From the NCBI GenBank assembly GCA_000827325.1, contig KN832874.1, forward strand, positions 1,086,067 through 1,150,066: a stretch of 64,000 nucleotides of DNA. The letters are read 5' to 3'. The position numbers and the translations under genes were made by a program. The stretch comes from Oidiodendron maius Zn (Eukaryota; Ascomycota; Leotiomycetes; Myxotrichaceae). Shown in pieces: positions 1 through 9,665 of the stretch. The notes under the pieces were generated by a model that was given only the letters and a program-made list of their open reading frames with translations, searched no databases and was not told the DNA's origin. Position 1 is the first letter of the stretch; each line of letters begins with the position of its first letter.

Positions 1-421
1 GATATTGATAATCGATTGCCGACAGCAATCGGGTGTCCAGGAACAGGTGAAAAGTCAAAAAATATGTGTCGAGAAATCGTGAGACACAGTGTTTGACTGC
101 CGACAAACCATCCGGGACATAACCTCCGCCCTTAAAACGAACCAAATCACCCATGTTCTAGCAAATGCAGAAAATACCAAAAGAAAACTCCAATAATATA
201 GTTAATATACCAGCACCAAATCCAGGGTGACCCTTGAAAGGCTCGTCTAAATATTCATCGAGGAATTTATCGGGCCCAAACCGTTCAGGCTGCTTATATT
301 CTTTAAAGTCTGTGCAGATTGACCAATTTTTCCAAGTGAAAACAGTTCTGGCAGGAAACCCTCGAAGGTATCTTGGATCAATGAGTGGCCTTCTTCAGGC
401 AAGGCCAGGTTGTATCTAAGT
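1..421 (-). pseudogene. Cytochrome P450, C-terminal fragment (decayed)
   Basis: Read on the minus strand, this is the end of a fungal cytochrome P450. The segment around 215-340 gives a PERF-type motif (QPERFGPDKF) preceded by TVFTWKNWSICTDFKEYKQ. The haem loop is recovered by removing an intron at 131-210 (GTATAT donor, TTAAG acceptor), which joins FGAG to GRRLCPGW. The Cys of RRLCPGW would be the haem ligand. The frame stays open to the window edge, so the gene runs off the left end. A frame change near 345 separates the PERF region from the upstream FEGFLP stretch, and nothing P450-like is seen beyond 421, so this copy is truncated and probably dead. The family assignment rests on the PERF and haem motifs. 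Confidence 0.7.
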
Positions 422-425
422 TAAC

Positions 426-830
426 TTGTGTTTGATAGCAGCTAAGGGAACAGTATGGCCCGAATCAGCCATTTACATAACCCCAGTGAATGCGCGACTT
501 CCAAAATATATTTCCAGCTATGTGGCAGAAGAGGCTATCCAGAACGGGATACCAACACCTTTGGTACCAGCGTTTATTCAAGCGCTAGCGGACGTGACAA
601 TGCCGCACTTTTCCAAATCACAGGTGTGGCAACAAAAATTATCATTTCAGGCGTAATTGCCTTGAGACAAGCATTCACCGATGGTATTAGAATTGTTTTT
701 ATCATTACGGCTGCTTTCTGTGCCGCCGCTGGCGCTGGAGTACTCTTCGTGTAAGATTTGACAGATTCTATGAACTATCGTCTCGACGTTCCCTCAAAGA
801 TCTTCAGGCAAAATGCATCATACAGGCCAG
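426..830 (+). pseudogene. MFS transporter of the TRI12 type, C-terminal remnant
   Basis: Three reading frames in succession give the end of a fungal TRI12-like major facilitator transporter. The first, about 426-590, reads NARLPKYISSYVAEEAI and NGIPTPLVPAFIQAL. The second, about 600-754, reads ITGVATKIIISGVIALRQAF followed by a hydrophobic last helix (IVFIITAAFCAAAGAGVLFV). The third, about 748-830, reads LTDSMNYRLDVPSKIF, like the family's cytosolic tail. At least two frameshifts are therefore present. Only the last helices survive. The remnant begins within a few bases of where the P450 fragment on the other strand ends, so both look truncated at a common rearrangement joint. Confidence 0.6.
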
Positions 831-1082
831 ATCAAAGCTTCATAACCTCTTCACGCTCTGTAGTCTGGTCTGATGGCATTTTCCAACTCATTCAAAGCTC
901 ACTCGACTTGGTTTAGCAATTGGAAAAGCATCAAGTCTGTCCTTATGGTTGCATGGTTGGATTTTATCCTTTCCTAGCTAATCTAGATGGGAGAAGTGTA
1001 GATAGTTGTGCAATTTGGTCATGTAGGGCCATTTCCTACTCCGCGTCATAAATACATAAATGGCAAGATTCCTTTGCATAGC

Positions 1083-1442
1083 CTATCCGGATGATTTTGC
1101 CACTATTGGAAAGCAATCTACCACGACTTCATGGTGAACAGCAGAAGGGTCGTAATTAAGAAGACACTTCATGGCCTCTTCCGGAACTATCGCAGCATCA
1201 TCTGAATCCTCCTTCACTCCATCCTCTTTGCCCGCGGATCCAAAAGCTAGTGCCGCTTCAAGTGAATCCCAGAATGTAGTGAGCGTGATCTCGATCACGT
1301 CATTTACTTCTCTTGTTTGCGCAGTTACTCCGCGATAGCCAGAATGTGATGGCAATTTTGGCAACCAATAGGCCTTGAAGAAGGCAGTGTAGTCGACGGC
1401 ACCCTGTCGCGTTGCCCGTGCAATCCAGACACGTGCGATCAT
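1083..1442 (-). CDS. ABM-fold (dimeric alpha/beta barrel) protein
   Basis: This predicted 119-residue protein starts at the ATG at 1442 (MIARVWIAR). An in-frame TTG lies further upstream but has no support as a start. It resembles small proteins of the antibiotic-biosynthesis-monooxygenase (ABM) fold: MIARVW at the N-terminus, GYRG in the middle, a short WDSLEAALAF segment, and a C-terminal YDPSAVHHEVVV strand, where family members usually read FD..S.HYEV. An acidic insert (GKEDGVKEDSDD, residues about 75-86) is not typical. ABM proteins are small cytosolic dimers, some oxygenases and many of unknown role; nothing here shows a substrate. It is intronless. A palindromic TGACGTCA lies about 225 bp upstream. 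Confidence 0.6.
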   Translation of the reverse strand: MIARVWIARATRQGAVDYTAFFKAYWLPKLPSHSGYRGVTAQTREVNDVIEITLTTFWDSLEAALAFGSAGKEDGVKEDSDDAAIVPEEAMKCLLNYDPSAVHHEVVVDCFPIVAKSSG

Positions 1443-1664
1443 GATGCTGACAGTTAGAGACAATTCGGCGCGGATCGGAGTGTGAGAGAGCTTTAGCTGC
1501 GGAATAACCAGTTTGGAGGTTGCGCAGTTTAGAAATAAAATCGAAACAGCGAGAGCGACTTGATGACTGTAAACTATATGTATTTCTTCGCTTTATAACT
1601 GCCTACCCGCAAGTCAATTTCAGGGCGCGGGACTCGAATAATTCGCGGTAGGGTGGGGTGGATC

Positions 1665-1672
1665 TGACGTCA
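1665..1672. promoter_or_regulatory. CRE/ATF-type palindrome TGACGTCA
   Basis: A perfect TGACGTCA, the consensus for CREB/ATF-type bZIP factors, lies about 225 bp upstream of the ABM-fold gene start. A TATAAAAA box follows at about 1682-1690 on the plus strand, pointing away from that gene toward the transposon relic. Binding is inferred from the consensus only. Confidence 0.35.
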
Positions 1673-1801
1673 GTGACCCAGTATAAAAACACGCGATTTT
1701 CTTAGAAGCGCGACTTTTCGCGTCTCCTCTCCTCCTACATACTTACAAACACTGTTTCTATATTCTGTACTTAACAATTAAGCATATTCGCCGAAAGATA
1801 G

Positions 1802-2200
1802 AGTTACAACCTGGCAAACAAAGAAGCAACTGCAACTTATAGAGCTTCTAGTATCAAAAGGCTTGCTTAGGCTAAAGCTCGGAAGGATTAGATAAAGGAA
1901 GACTTCTATAATTATATATAGAGTGATAAGTGTTCTATAGAGCGGGGTAAGGGAAAAGAGCAAGAATGGTGCTTTAGATCTTCTACTAATAAATAGAAAT
2001 CTAGCTTTGTTATGACCTATAAAAAGGGGAATGATATTAGCGTTATGGTTTAGGGTTGCTTTGGTATAAGAATAGAGCACTATAACAGTCGAATCTCTAT
2101 ATAATGGACCGGGACTTTGAAAGCAAGAAGTATAGGTACTCTACTCGTGTTTAAGTTCGTGCGTTAAGAGTCGCAGGTTTCTTTTCAGTGGAAGTACTCC
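1802..2200 (+). mobile_element. Tc1/mariner transposase relic (RIP-like decay)
   Basis: In frame from 1862 the sequence reads as a fungal Tc1/mariner (DDE) transposase once stops are taken as former tryptophans: LA(W)AKARKD(W)IKEDF, then SDKCSIERGKGKEQEW, then KKGNDISVMV(W)GCF. SDxCSVERG surrounds a catalytic Asp and SVMVWGCF is a family hallmark. After a frame change near 2093 it continues as LYIMDRDFESKKYRYS. Four TGG-to-TAG type stops, one frame change and the lack of ends mark it as a short dead fragment. The G-to-A bias fits repeat-induced point mutation. No terminal repeats were found. Confidence 0.75.
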
Positions 2201-2284
2201 ATATACTAACGTTGTAGGACCGAGGAAAATCACAGAGGGAGCATGATTTATCAAAGATCGGATTGTGTGGGTCGGATAACTAAA

Positions 2285-2713
2285 TTAATCCTCCCAGCGT
2301 GTGGCTCTATTTTCTGCAAACCATCGCTGGTGTGGCTCTGACATGTGAGGTGGTGGAACTAAGCTCTGGACCTTCCATAGCTCACGAGGTGTCTGCGATA
2401 TGTGATACTCCCAGTCGAGGCCTTTAGCAGTAAACAGTGGCACGATAATGTCGTCCAAGGCCTTCATATACGCCAGTTCGCGCCCTGAATCGGGGAAATC
2501 GAGCGCGATGTGTTCGATGGCGATGCGGACAAAGTTAGCTCTGGCCTCGCCGCCAATATAGAAAGAGTTTTCCTCTACTTCAACGAAGATTACATTGACG
2601 TAAAAGGCAGGCAGCTTGCTATTGATATAGATTCCTGTAAAGCTTTGGGCGAGCTCCTTTTTCTCGGATGCGGATAGGACGTGCGGCGAAATGAATAATC
2701 GGATAAGAGGCAT
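2285..2713 (-). CDS. Tautomerase_3 family protein (cis-CaaD-like)
   Basis: An intact 142-residue intronless gene starting at the ATG at 2713. The protein begins Met-Pro, so Pro would be exposed as the N-terminal catalytic proline of the tautomerase superfamily. The segment GGEARANFVRIAIEHIA (about residues 54-70) matches the Arg-containing GG.R.NFIRI..EHIA block of the fungal Tautomerase_3 group, related to cis-3-chloroacrylic acid dehalogenase, and the length agrees with that family (about 149). Known relatives act in the cytosol on unsaturated or halogenated acids, but most fungal members have no assigned substrate. The C-terminus (PHQRWFAENRATRWED) also resembles the family. The nearby aldehyde dehydrogenase and enoyl-CoA hydratase suggest, but do not show, a catabolic setting. 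Confidence 0.8.
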   Translation of the reverse strand: MPLIRLFISPHVLSASEKKELAQSFTGIYINSKLPAFYVNVIFVEVEENSFYIGGEARANFVRIAIEHIALDFPDSGRELAYMKALDDIIVPLFTAKGLDWEYHISQTPRELWKVQSLVPPPHMSEPHQRWFAENRATRWED

Positions 2714-5302
2714 GTTGGATCTTCCTGTAAGGTGTACTATTCTCCAAAACCTATTTTTGATCTGCGAATTTCAATTAACGTTGTCCTGCCTCATTTTGCG
2801 TATCTAAAAATACTCTTGAATTCTGAGCAGGTTACTCCACGGCTCATATTTGTATTATTCCCTCGCCAAATATTTTGATTACGTATAATTCATGATACGC
2901 AAAGTAGGAGAAGCAAATGACGCAAGTAATAGGATGACAAAGAGCTTGGCTTCTTCTAGCCTGATGTTCGATATTCTTCTAACCACCATTCTACAATTTA
3001 GATGCTAAAAACTATCTAACTTCACAGAGAATGCTGTACAGTACATCGCAAGATTCTGTAAGCCCTTGCTAAATGTGGTAAATGAATATCCACTTATTTA
3101 AACTTATTTAGGTTAGGAGCGCAAAGGTAGCCAAAGATGCGTTATTTAGGAGAGGGGATCGTAAATATATCAAAATCTGAGAAAAGACTAAGCCCTAGCA
3201 GGAATCCCATGCTGTAAGCTGGTATGTCAGAGCAGTTCGCCTGGAACGGCGATTGGCTCCTTTGAGAGTCCGGGCATCCGATGTAAAACTTAGAATACGG
3301 GGTCAAAATGCTGGACGACTAGGCTCTTCTAGGAATCAATTCCCCCATTTACTAAGTATAAACCCAAAGAGCTGAATGACTTTCTAACTTATCGGTTTTG
3401 TCATAGCAGATTTTTCACTAGTAATTATCTAATGAGGCGTTTAAAGATGCTCCAACTAGACCATTAAAAGACCTTCTGAGACTTTCTTCTACTTAAGTGG
3501 TCGCAAACATCTCTAACGTAGGTTGGTAGAGGCCCGCAAGCTGCCGAAATATTCTTGCTCCAATACTGTCATAAGTTCTCCTATAATTCGTACATCGGAT
3601 TTCACATGCGCCATCGATGTTTCGTCTTATAATATTACCACTGTGGCTCGCATCTGGCAACATGGAACTGGGCGAAGAATTAATCGGATTAAATTTCATC
3701 CACCGCACAATACCGGGCTTCTCAGTCCGTAGTGGGTGTTAGTGAGAGTTCTAAGATGTCTATCTCCTTGCCTGTATTTACTTTAAATATATATTTGGAC
3801 ATAACCCCTGCCACTAATATTGTATTGAGAGCGTTCTAGCTGGTAAATCTCTAGACAGAAGTCTGGAGCCATAATCTTAATGTTCCTGGTGCCATGTCAA
3901 TAAAGAATCTAGACGCATCTCGTCATAATTCAAGGCAAGAATTAGTGAGAATAGCCCTATATGGAGCAGGCAAGACACAATTTCCGCGTTTGGTATTATC
4001 GCCCTTTACTCCATCTTCGTCTTAGTCACGATCTTCTCCAAACCTCATCTGAAGGTAAATACCTGTCCCTGGCGGTCTCTATACTCGTCCGGACTCTCAT
4101 TTGGTTCCTTTATGTCCATGTCCTTGACGTTGCAAAAGCATATACAAGCGATACAACCATCCACTATTGAGATAGAGGGCGGCACCTCCATATTGCTAGC
4201 TGGCCACGCTTTTACTTGGGATGTTGTTGGAGAATTCACAAAGAGGAGATATGGGTCAAAGGGCGTTGGAGCGAAGATTCAGTCTAACATTTGCCCGAAC
4301 AACCCATGATTGATGTATGTATCGCGGCCGGGAGATGTGGTGGGACCAGCAGCTAACTTTTCTGAGAGAGGCAAACTATGACAAATATTATGGGCTGTAC
4401 TGCAGGACAAGGGTTCATCTACCCCGCAGTGGATATGCAGGGAGCCTCCGCAAATCTCCATTTGCTGGTTTGAATCCGGAGATCCCTAATGATCTAACGG
4501 GTGACGAGTGAGATTCCGTACGAGAGGGGGGCATCACTAAGGTTATCAAGGTAGGCGGCCGTGCCAGGTGCTATTAAGATTCTAGACCGCAACTTGACAA
4601 TGAGAAACACGAGTAGCAGATATTCCCAGGCCAAGTGCCGTGCTCAAATAGTAATCTTGCAAGTTCTTTCGGGGATATAGAAAATAGTCGGATATAAAAC
4701 GCAGCATGCTCGTTGGCCGTGATTAATAATCCAAAGGTTATTGCCGCTGTGCCTCGGCACATTCTAACAGCTGATCTTCTTACACGGGGGGATTTCCTGT
4801 TAAGGTATATGTATAATAATACAATCTATTTTGAGTATTATCAATCCTCGCGCTAGGTCATTAATATTTTGCGGAGGATTTAAATATGGGTTATTGGATG
4901 ATAGCGCTTCTTCTGTGGTTATTTTTTCCGTAAGCTCCGCTTTTCATTGTATTTTGAATCAAGGGTAACTATATAGAGCAATATTAGAGATTAGCACTAA
5001 ATGCCTCGTACAGTACAACATTAGCTATAACGGGATATTGCCGGGTCTACTTGATAGTAATAATCCAAGTGTTGATGGAGCTGCCCAAGACGACTGAAGT
5101 TCCAGATAGTGGATCATATAGACGACATAGTAACGTGGCTGATCAGTAAGCTGACCAGAACCAGACAAAAATTATATAAGCCTTGATGCGTGCCAGTTCG
5201 GCAAATTCGCAGTTCGCCAGAGCATTAAAAAATACTTTTATTCTAAGGTGGAGTCTCAACTGACTTCTTCAAGTGTATAATCTGCCGCAATCCGACCAAA
5301 TC
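2714..5302. other. Gene-poor stretch with unassigned ORFs
   Basis: No gene can be named here. The best coding signal is 3929-4309 (+), an open frame with a hydrophobic helix (GIIALYSIFVLVTIF) followed by KPHLKVNTCPWRSLYSSG and a polar tail ending at a stop at 4309. It could be the last exon of a decayed fungal membrane protein. Weaker ORFs lie at 3493-3732 on both strands, 4317-4511 (+) and 4574-4762 (-); none has a recognisable motif or plausible splice partners. The rest is AT-rich intergenic DNA. Confidence 0.3.
5173..5180 (+). promoter_or_regulatory. TATA-like box upstream of the aldehyde dehydrogenase
   Basis: TATATAAG lies about 125 bp upstream of the ATG at 5303, a normal spacing for a fungal core promoter. 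It is assigned on sequence and position only. Confidence 0.35.
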
Positions 5303-6694
5303 ATGTCTGCAGTGTTTCAAACCGTCAATCCCAGCACGGGAAAAGAAGTCAAGTCTTTTCCTTTTGCCACTGATAAAGAAATCCGTGAAGCAATCGACTT
5401 AGCTCATGACACCTTTCAGCAATGGCGCCGTCGTCCGATAGCAGAGAGAGCTTCGTTGCTGTTGAAGGTGGCCGGTCTCCTCATGGAACGGCGTGAACAG
5501 CTAGCTCAGATTGTAACTTTGGAGATAGGAAAGCCTATTGGGGAAGCTCGAGATGAGATTGGCCTCTGTGCCATGATAACGAAATATTTCGTTGACAATG
5601 GGGAGGAGATGTTGAAACCGAAGCCAATGGAGCCGGGCTCAGTAGTAATTTCTGAGCCTTTAGGAGTGATCTTTGCGATCGAGCCTTGGAATTTCCCGTT
5701 CTATCAAGCTTTCAGGGTGATTGCTCCCCATATTTTGGCGGGCAACGTGGTCATCTTAAAACATGCCCCTTCGTGTCCACAGTCCGCCTTGGCCATTGCC
5801 CAGCTATTCAAGGATGTCGGAATGGACGGCGTTTATATAAATGTCTTCGCGACCGTCTCTCAGGCCCACACCATCATTGAGGATTTCCGCGTCCGTGGCG
5901 TTACCTTCACTGGAAGTGAGCTTGCCGCTGCGGCCGTAGCTGAAAAAGCTGGCCGCCATCTAAAGAAAGTAGTCTTGGAGTGTGGAGGTTCGGATCCATT
6001 CATCATTCTCCCAGATGCTCCTTTGCCTCACGCGATAGGGCAGGCCAGAGCTGGTCGCATGTACAATACGGGACAGTCATGCACAGCAGCCAAGAGAATA
6101 ATCGTTGTTGGTCGTGAGCGCGGCAAGGAGTTTCTCTCCGGCTATAAAGATGCCCTAAAAGAAATGAAAGCCGGAGATCCAACAGACGGTGCTACAACCC
6201 TAGGCCCTGTCGTCACAGAACGAGCACTTGAAAACCTCTTAAAGCAAATCGACGATGCCAAATCCCATGGCGCCAAGGTTGTATTAGGGGGCCAGCGCAT
6301 TGACAGACCTGGCTTCTATCTCGAGCCGACTATCATAACTGATATCAGTGCTAAGAATCCACTTTTCCACGAAGAAACGTTTGGTCCTGTGGCGTCCCTA
6401 TACGTCGTAGACACTGAAGAGGAGGCCATCGAGCTAGCGAATGCGACAAACTTCGGGCTGGGTGCCTCCATCTTCTCTGCCGATCTTGAGCATGCCCAGG
6501 AGTTGGCAAGAAGGATCGACTCCGGTATGGTGTTTATCAATTCCATGTTCTACTCGGGGCCTGAGGTCCCATTTGGAGGTGTGAAGAACTCAGGAATTGG
6601 AAGAGAACTTTCCGAGTTCGGAATTGGTGAGTTCGTAAATAAGAAATTGGTCCGAGTTGCGGACCATGCTACCAAATCAATTGCACAGCTCTAG
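5303..6694 (+). CDS. NAD(P)-dependent aldehyde dehydrogenase, succinate-semialdehyde-dehydrogenase-like
   Basis: A complete intronless gene of 463 residues, starting at the ATG at 5303 (MSAVFQTVNPSTGK); an upstream in-frame GTG at 5273 is not a likely start. The protein spans the whole aldehyde dehydrogenase fold: PWNFP in the substrate/cofactor channel, FTGSE in the Rossmann part, the general-base Glu in LECGGSDPF, the catalytic Cys in NTGQSCTAAKR, and the late EETFGPV and PFGGVKNSGIGRE blocks. Members oxidise aldehydes to acids; the length and N-terminus resemble the compact bacterial-type succinate-semialdehyde dehydrogenases, but the substrate is not proven. Every other intact enzyme gene of comparable size here has introns, so bacterial ancestry is possible. 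It is convergent with the enoyl-CoA hydratase downstream, 339 bp away. Confidence 0.92.
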   Translation: MSAVFQTVNPSTGKEVKSFPFATDKEIREAIDLAHDTFQQWRRRPIAERASLLLKVAGLLMERREQLAQIVTLEIGKPIGEARDEIGLCAMITKYFVDNGEEMLKPKPMEPGSVVISEPLGVIFAIEPWNFPFYQAFRVIAPHILAGNVVILKHAPSCPQSALAIAQLFKDVGMDGVYINVFATVSQAHTIIEDFRVRGVTFTGSELAAAAVAEKAGRHLKKVVLECGGSDPFIILPDAPLPHAIGQARAGRMYNTGQSCTAAKRIIVVGRERGKEFLSGYKDALKEMKAGDPTDGATTLGPVVTERALENLLKQIDDAKSHGAKVVLGGQRIDRPGFYLEPTIITDISAKNPLFHEETFGPVASLYVVDTEEEAIELANATNFGLGASIFSADLEHAQELARRIDSGMVFINSMFYSGPEVPFGGVKNSGIGRELSEFGIGEFVNKKLVRVADHATKSIAQL

Positions 6695-7033
6695 AGCTTC
6701 GTGGAAGTGGTGGTCGGCACAAGCAGTTGTATTGGATACTTCAGGCCAAGGAGAAAACAATACTAGCAAATGAATCATATTATTTAGGCAATATATCTTG
6801 CATATTAAGTGATAAGATTGTAGGTATACCTCAACACTAGTTAATAGTATATTTATCAGAAACGGATTTCTTTTCTAAACAGGAAGTATCTTGGGCCTCC
6901 AAACTCTCCTTACATTCCCATGTCATGGTTCAAGAGTCAAAGAACTAATATAAGCAAGGGCGTCACAGTGATGAAAATAGAAGTAAATAATTGCCAAATT
7001 GATATGCGGAGAGTAGCTATTATTTGGTTTTAA

Positions 7034-8079
7034 CTACATCTTAGAACCTGTGGGCTTTGCAGGCTGAGCCGCTCTGCTAACTGACTGCTCTGTCCACCAC
7101 GGATATGTTCGAGGAGCATCCTTTGCTAGATTGTCAGTAAAATGAGGTTGTCGGCGCTCAAAAAATGACTTCTTGAATTCCAGATGGTCACTTATCAACA
7201 TTAGTAGCTACACAAGATAGACTAGAAGAGACCTTACTGGCCACCGAACATGTCCATCAGCAGTGGACTGTCCATCAAATGGGCAGCTTCCGCAGAAGAG
7301 GCATTACGCCAGATCATCTGTCGATTAAGGTGGATAGCCATGGTGCTGACGTTCTTCACAATGTCTTCTGCAATTTCAATAGCTCTTGGGAGTACCTGGT
7401 CAGGTTCAGGTAGCAATTCTGCGAAGATACCATTGAGGACATTGGCATCTGCTGGATATCTTTTCCCAGTTGCAAGGAGATATGTCGCGTTGCTGTAGCC
7501 AACCATGCGAGGTAGGAAGAAGGAACTGCAGGATTCCATCGTGAGACCAATGCGGGCAAATGGGAATCCAAATTCGGACTTAACACTCGCAATACTAGTT
7601 TTGGATGAGCTTTGTGAATATTTCATTTGCGACAGAACGTACCGAATAGCTGCGGCCAAGGTGGAAGTCATGCCAATGCCGACCGATAGGCCGTTGTACG
7701 CCACGATAATCGTTTTGCTACAGTTAAACATTGCCAAAGCTAGTGTTCCTCCCGGGTCTCTCAAATCCCTCACGGGTCGGTTTTTTTCCCCACTCGCGTC
7801 AAGTGTCAAGTCAATCCCAGCAGAGAACGCTCTATTGCCGGCGCCAGTCAATATAATAACTTTGACGCGATCGTCCACATCATATGTAGTCCAGAGATCG
7901 GCTAGAGTGTTGATCATTTCGTCTGTAATGGCATTGAGTTTTTCAGGCCGATTCAGAGTTACAATTTGAATTGCAGTCACTTCTGACGCAGACTCGGGAT
8001 AGTTGGAAACCCGAATATGGCTGTCTTGTCGAGTGACATAGGTTCTAGGAACCGGGATTGTCTTGACATATTCTTTCAT
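7034..8079 (-). CDS. Enoyl-CoA hydratase/isomerase, probably peroxisomal
   Basis: A three-exon gene encoding 316 residues (8079-7643, 7594-7238, 7190-7034). Intron 1 (48 nt) has GTACGT..CTAG ends and is a multiple of three; removing it gives the family's IRIASVKSEFGFPFARIGL. Intron 2 (47 nt) has a GTAAGG donor, a TACTAAT branch and an AAG acceptor; it restores the conserved tail FKKSFFERRQPHF. The crotonase fold is shown by LNRPEKLNAI, the oxyanion-hole segment RAFSAGIDLTL and the second oxyanion loop YNGLSVGIGM. The protein ends Ser-Lys-Met, a variant PTS1 signal, so it likely works in peroxisomes, hydrating or isomerising acyl-CoAs in side-chain or fatty-acid breakdown. The substrate is unknown. 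It is convergent with the aldehyde dehydrogenase gene. Confidence 0.88.
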
Positions 8080-8940
8080 TGGGGCTGCTGTACCTGCTAT
8101 TTTTCCTACCGCTTCTCTTCTTGAGGAGTTATTATCGGATATTGCGGTGAAGTATATATGCTATAAGCTATAGTGCTTATATGTTTCTCTACAACTGATG
8201 GTTAGTAATCATTTCTGTCCTATCTTCCTCGGCCCAAAACGAAGGCCTGGGAATAATTTGTTCTTACTGCCCGCGATTTAATTCGTAGCTGAGGAGAGAC
8301 CACTAAGAAAATGTGTAAGTAATGGAACTAGGGAAGCTCCAGACTTAATCTTAGCCCAGGAGACTTTATACTGCCCTACTTTATCGTTTGCTTTACAACT
8401 GGTTACCCCGCAATCCATTATACATGAGACTAAGTTCATGATCAGTAAACAATATGTTCGGCCGAGAACCCGATCGGTCTTGGATGTTAGACAGAGTGTT
8501 AAGGACAACCCCACCCTCCAAACGAAGCTTGTAGAAGCATGAGTGCCCTCAACTATCTTGTATTACAGTACTACTGTGTCCTTACTAGGAGAGGTTCTTT
8601 GTTCTCTAATTCTTACTGCGAGCACGCTTTAAAAGCTTTTATCACATGACACATATGGAAGAGACTCGGGCCACTATAGAAAAGCAAAATTTGCTTTTGT
8701 CATAGTCAGTCATATCGTGGGGACCGTAGCAACTTGACCCAGGGTATCAAAATATTCGATCAGGGCAGCTTTTGCTCCGACTATCACTGCCGGTCTTCGA
8801 CGATGGACTTCCAACCAGGACTTTAGTCCGCACGAGAAAACATTACGAAATTTTCCGAGATCCTCTCCAAAGACGCTGCAACTACCTTCCACAGCTGTAA
8901 AAATTAGGTACCGCGAAACTTTCCTTTCGCTCATACTTCT
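8080..8940. other. Intergenic, unassigned open frames
   Basis: Nothing can be named with confidence. A plus-strand open frame of about 85 codons near 8281-8540 (ending KDNPTLQTKLVEA) looks protein-like but matches no family I recognise. Plus-strand frames near 8750-8930 might belong to the upstream part of the HET-type remnant that follows, but show no diagnostic motif. Confidence 0.25.
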
Positions 8941-9391
8941 TGGATTTGTGAGTGCTTCCCGGAAGACTCAATGTACGAGATCAGAATCCAAGGCTTCTCA
9001 GAGGCTTGTAGCGATCCAGACGAACGGCTACGGCAACAGCATCTTGACGACACCCAATACTTCCACAGAGCAGTCCAGTCCGCTTGCAACGACCAGTGCT
9101 TATTCATCACGAAATCTTGGTATAGGGGTCTTGGTCCTCATATCATGAGCACGGAATGCCCGGACATTTGGGATAAAGAGTCAGGAGTACATCCAGAATT
9201 AATCCTCGTCGAAAAAGCATCGCTGTATGAAATATGGGTACTACCAGAAGCTAGGACGCCTTTTGTCCTTCAACCGCAAGGGAACTCCCTATCTCCTGAT
9301 CGGTGAATGTTATGTTCATGGATTAATGGAGGGTCAAGCTTTACATGTGAAGGAATATATTAGGAAATTTCAAGACATAGAACTCTGTTAA
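8941..9391 (+). pseudogene. HET-family protein, C-terminal remnant
   Basis: Two plus-strand frames together resemble the conserved C-terminal part of heterokaryon-incompatibility (HET) proteins. The first (about 8971-9290) reads FHRAVQSACNDQCLFITKSW then YRGLGPHIM, matching the family's RRFFIT..GY.GLGP stretch, and continues to PEARTPFVLQP. After a frame change near 9285 the second reads GTPYLLIGECYVHGLMEGQA and ends at a stop at 9391, matching the usual LVGECYVHGIMDGEAL ending. No HET boxes are visible upstream, so only the tail survives. It is probably a dead copy of a gene like the intact HET gene at 52901-54956, though the two are not close in sequence. Confidence 0.55.
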
Positions 9392-9665
9392 AGACAGACA
9401 TTTATATGCAGCGGGGGTTTACGTGACCAGACAGATTTGTTTTGGGAATGGCAATTGCAATAACAAGGTGCACTAATGATGACTAATTTAGAATTTGCTG
9501 TTCGACAATCAGAGCAATAGAGTTAGAATATGATACTCTTCATTTTACTCCTTACTAACACATGTCAGGTCGTTCTTCCGCGGGAAACTGAATAAAATTC
9601 GATGAATGTCTCAACTAGGCTGAAATATCTGTTCTTTACTATACCGATATTCAGTGGATTAACCA

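Noticed and set aside
1778-2080. 100-codon minus-strand open frame
   Set aside because: Antisense to the Tc1/mariner relic, which explains the sequence better.
7044-7110. tRNA-like look of the GC-rich stretch after the enoyl-CoA hydratase frame
   Set aside because: No T-loop or anticodon arm; the sequence codes for the last exon of that gene.
7505-7969. 154-codon plus-strand open frame
   Set aside because: Shadow of the enoyl-CoA hydratase gene on the other strand.
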